Origin: Siphonobacter sp. SORGH_AS_0500
GTDB lineage: Bacteria > Bacteroidota > Bacteroidia > Cytophagales > Spirosomataceae
Reading direction: 5' to 3'
Length of the DNA stretch: 64,000 bases
NCBI RefSeq assembly: GCF_002838835.1
Contig: NZ_NHPP01000005.1
Location: 272,102 to 336,101 of the forward strand
In this document: positions 63,906-64,000 of the stretch, one piece after another
Numbering within the stretch: the stretch's first letter is position 1
How the letters are laid out: every line of letters starts with the position of its first letter
The notes under the pieces: generated by a model
What the model was told of the DNA's origin: nothing
Databases searched by the model: none
Seen by the model: only the letters and a program-made list of their open reading frames with translations
Translations under genes and position numbers: made by a program

Positions 63906-64000
63906 GCAGTCGCTCGGCTCTGCCGATTGACAAAATGGAGTCCAGGCCTCTGGCCGATAGGAGTCAAAACAGTTTAGGTTAGACAAGCCTTTCGCTTTCT
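63906..64000. repeat. REP-like element, copy 3 (runs to the window end)
   Basis: It opens with GCAGTCGCTCGGCT and ends with TTTAGGTTAGACAAGCCTTT, which corresponds to the reverse complement of the module at about 49935-49965. The element may continue past the window. Confidence 0.6.

Noticed and set aside
1..64000. CRISPR arrays, rRNA, tRNA, prophage or insertion sequences
   Set aside because: No regularly spaced repeats, cloverleaf sequences, transposases or phage structural genes were seen.

Overview
The window looks like a chromosomal segment of a Bacteroidota bacterium, most likely of the order Cytophagales (inference). It carries a SusC/SusD pair, a second TonB-dependent receptor with a carboxypeptidase-like N-terminal plug extension, many lipoproteins, TlpA-type thioredoxins with DUF4369-like N-termini, and a textbook Bacteroidota promoter (TTTG, then TAnnTTTG). 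No rRNA, tRNA, CRISPR array, prophage or insertion sequence was recognised.

Layout. 1-3.7 kb: a caspase-fold protein (5' end outside the window) followed by a LuxR-type response regulator and a 7TM histidine kinase. 3.8-6.4 kb: a sulfatase with its formylglycine-generating enzyme. 7-8 kb: an exported aminotransferase. 8.1-11.6 kb: a TonB receptor with a DUF4397 lipoprotein. 11.7-15.5 kb: a redox operon (TlpA-like protein, YceI, lone DsbD-N domain, di-haem peroxidase) whose leader holds a SAM-I (S-box) riboswitch and a 17-residue peptide with six cysteines. 15.6-20.3 kb: SusD/SusC. 20.8-26 kb: a TPR protein, a second thioredoxin, two lipoproteins and a beta-carbonic anhydrase. 26.3-38.9 kb: an AraC regulator divergent from a hydroxyproline-catabolic operon that also carries a prolyl-type S9 peptidase, a DUF885 peptidase and a DUF5695 protein. 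39-42 kb: a small two-component cluster. 42.7-51.6 kb: a GH127 beta-L-arabinofuranosidase, APC permease, ketopantoate reductase, SHOCT protein, cyanophycinase-like peptidase, isochorismatase-fold hydrolase and a serine recombinase. 51.9-54.8 kb: an AT-rich islet of three secreted proteins of unknown function. 54.9-63.8 kb: a cation-efflux protein and a nearly complete pentose phosphate pathway cluster (tkt, rpiB, tal, gnd, zwf, pgl).

Two themes tie genes together. First, sulfur and thiols: sulfatase plus maturase, S-box riboswitch, cysteine-rich leader peptide and thiol-redox proteins, with a shared tandem 9-bp CTATAGATT-like motif in front of three of these units. Second, hydroxyproline: four enzymes convert trans-4-hydroxyproline to 2-oxoglutarate, next to proline-directed peptidases and a GH127 enzyme of the family that removes beta-L-arabinofuranose from hydroxyproline. 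Together they suggest scavenging of plant hydroxyproline-rich glycoproteins.

Data-quality warning: at least eleven sites look like single-base deletions, nearly all in short homopolymers, and they split otherwise intact, conserved genes, including four of the six pentose phosphate genes. Adding one base at each site gives full-length proteins, so uncorrected sequencing indels are more likely than real gene decay. These genes are reported at their full extent with the break noted.
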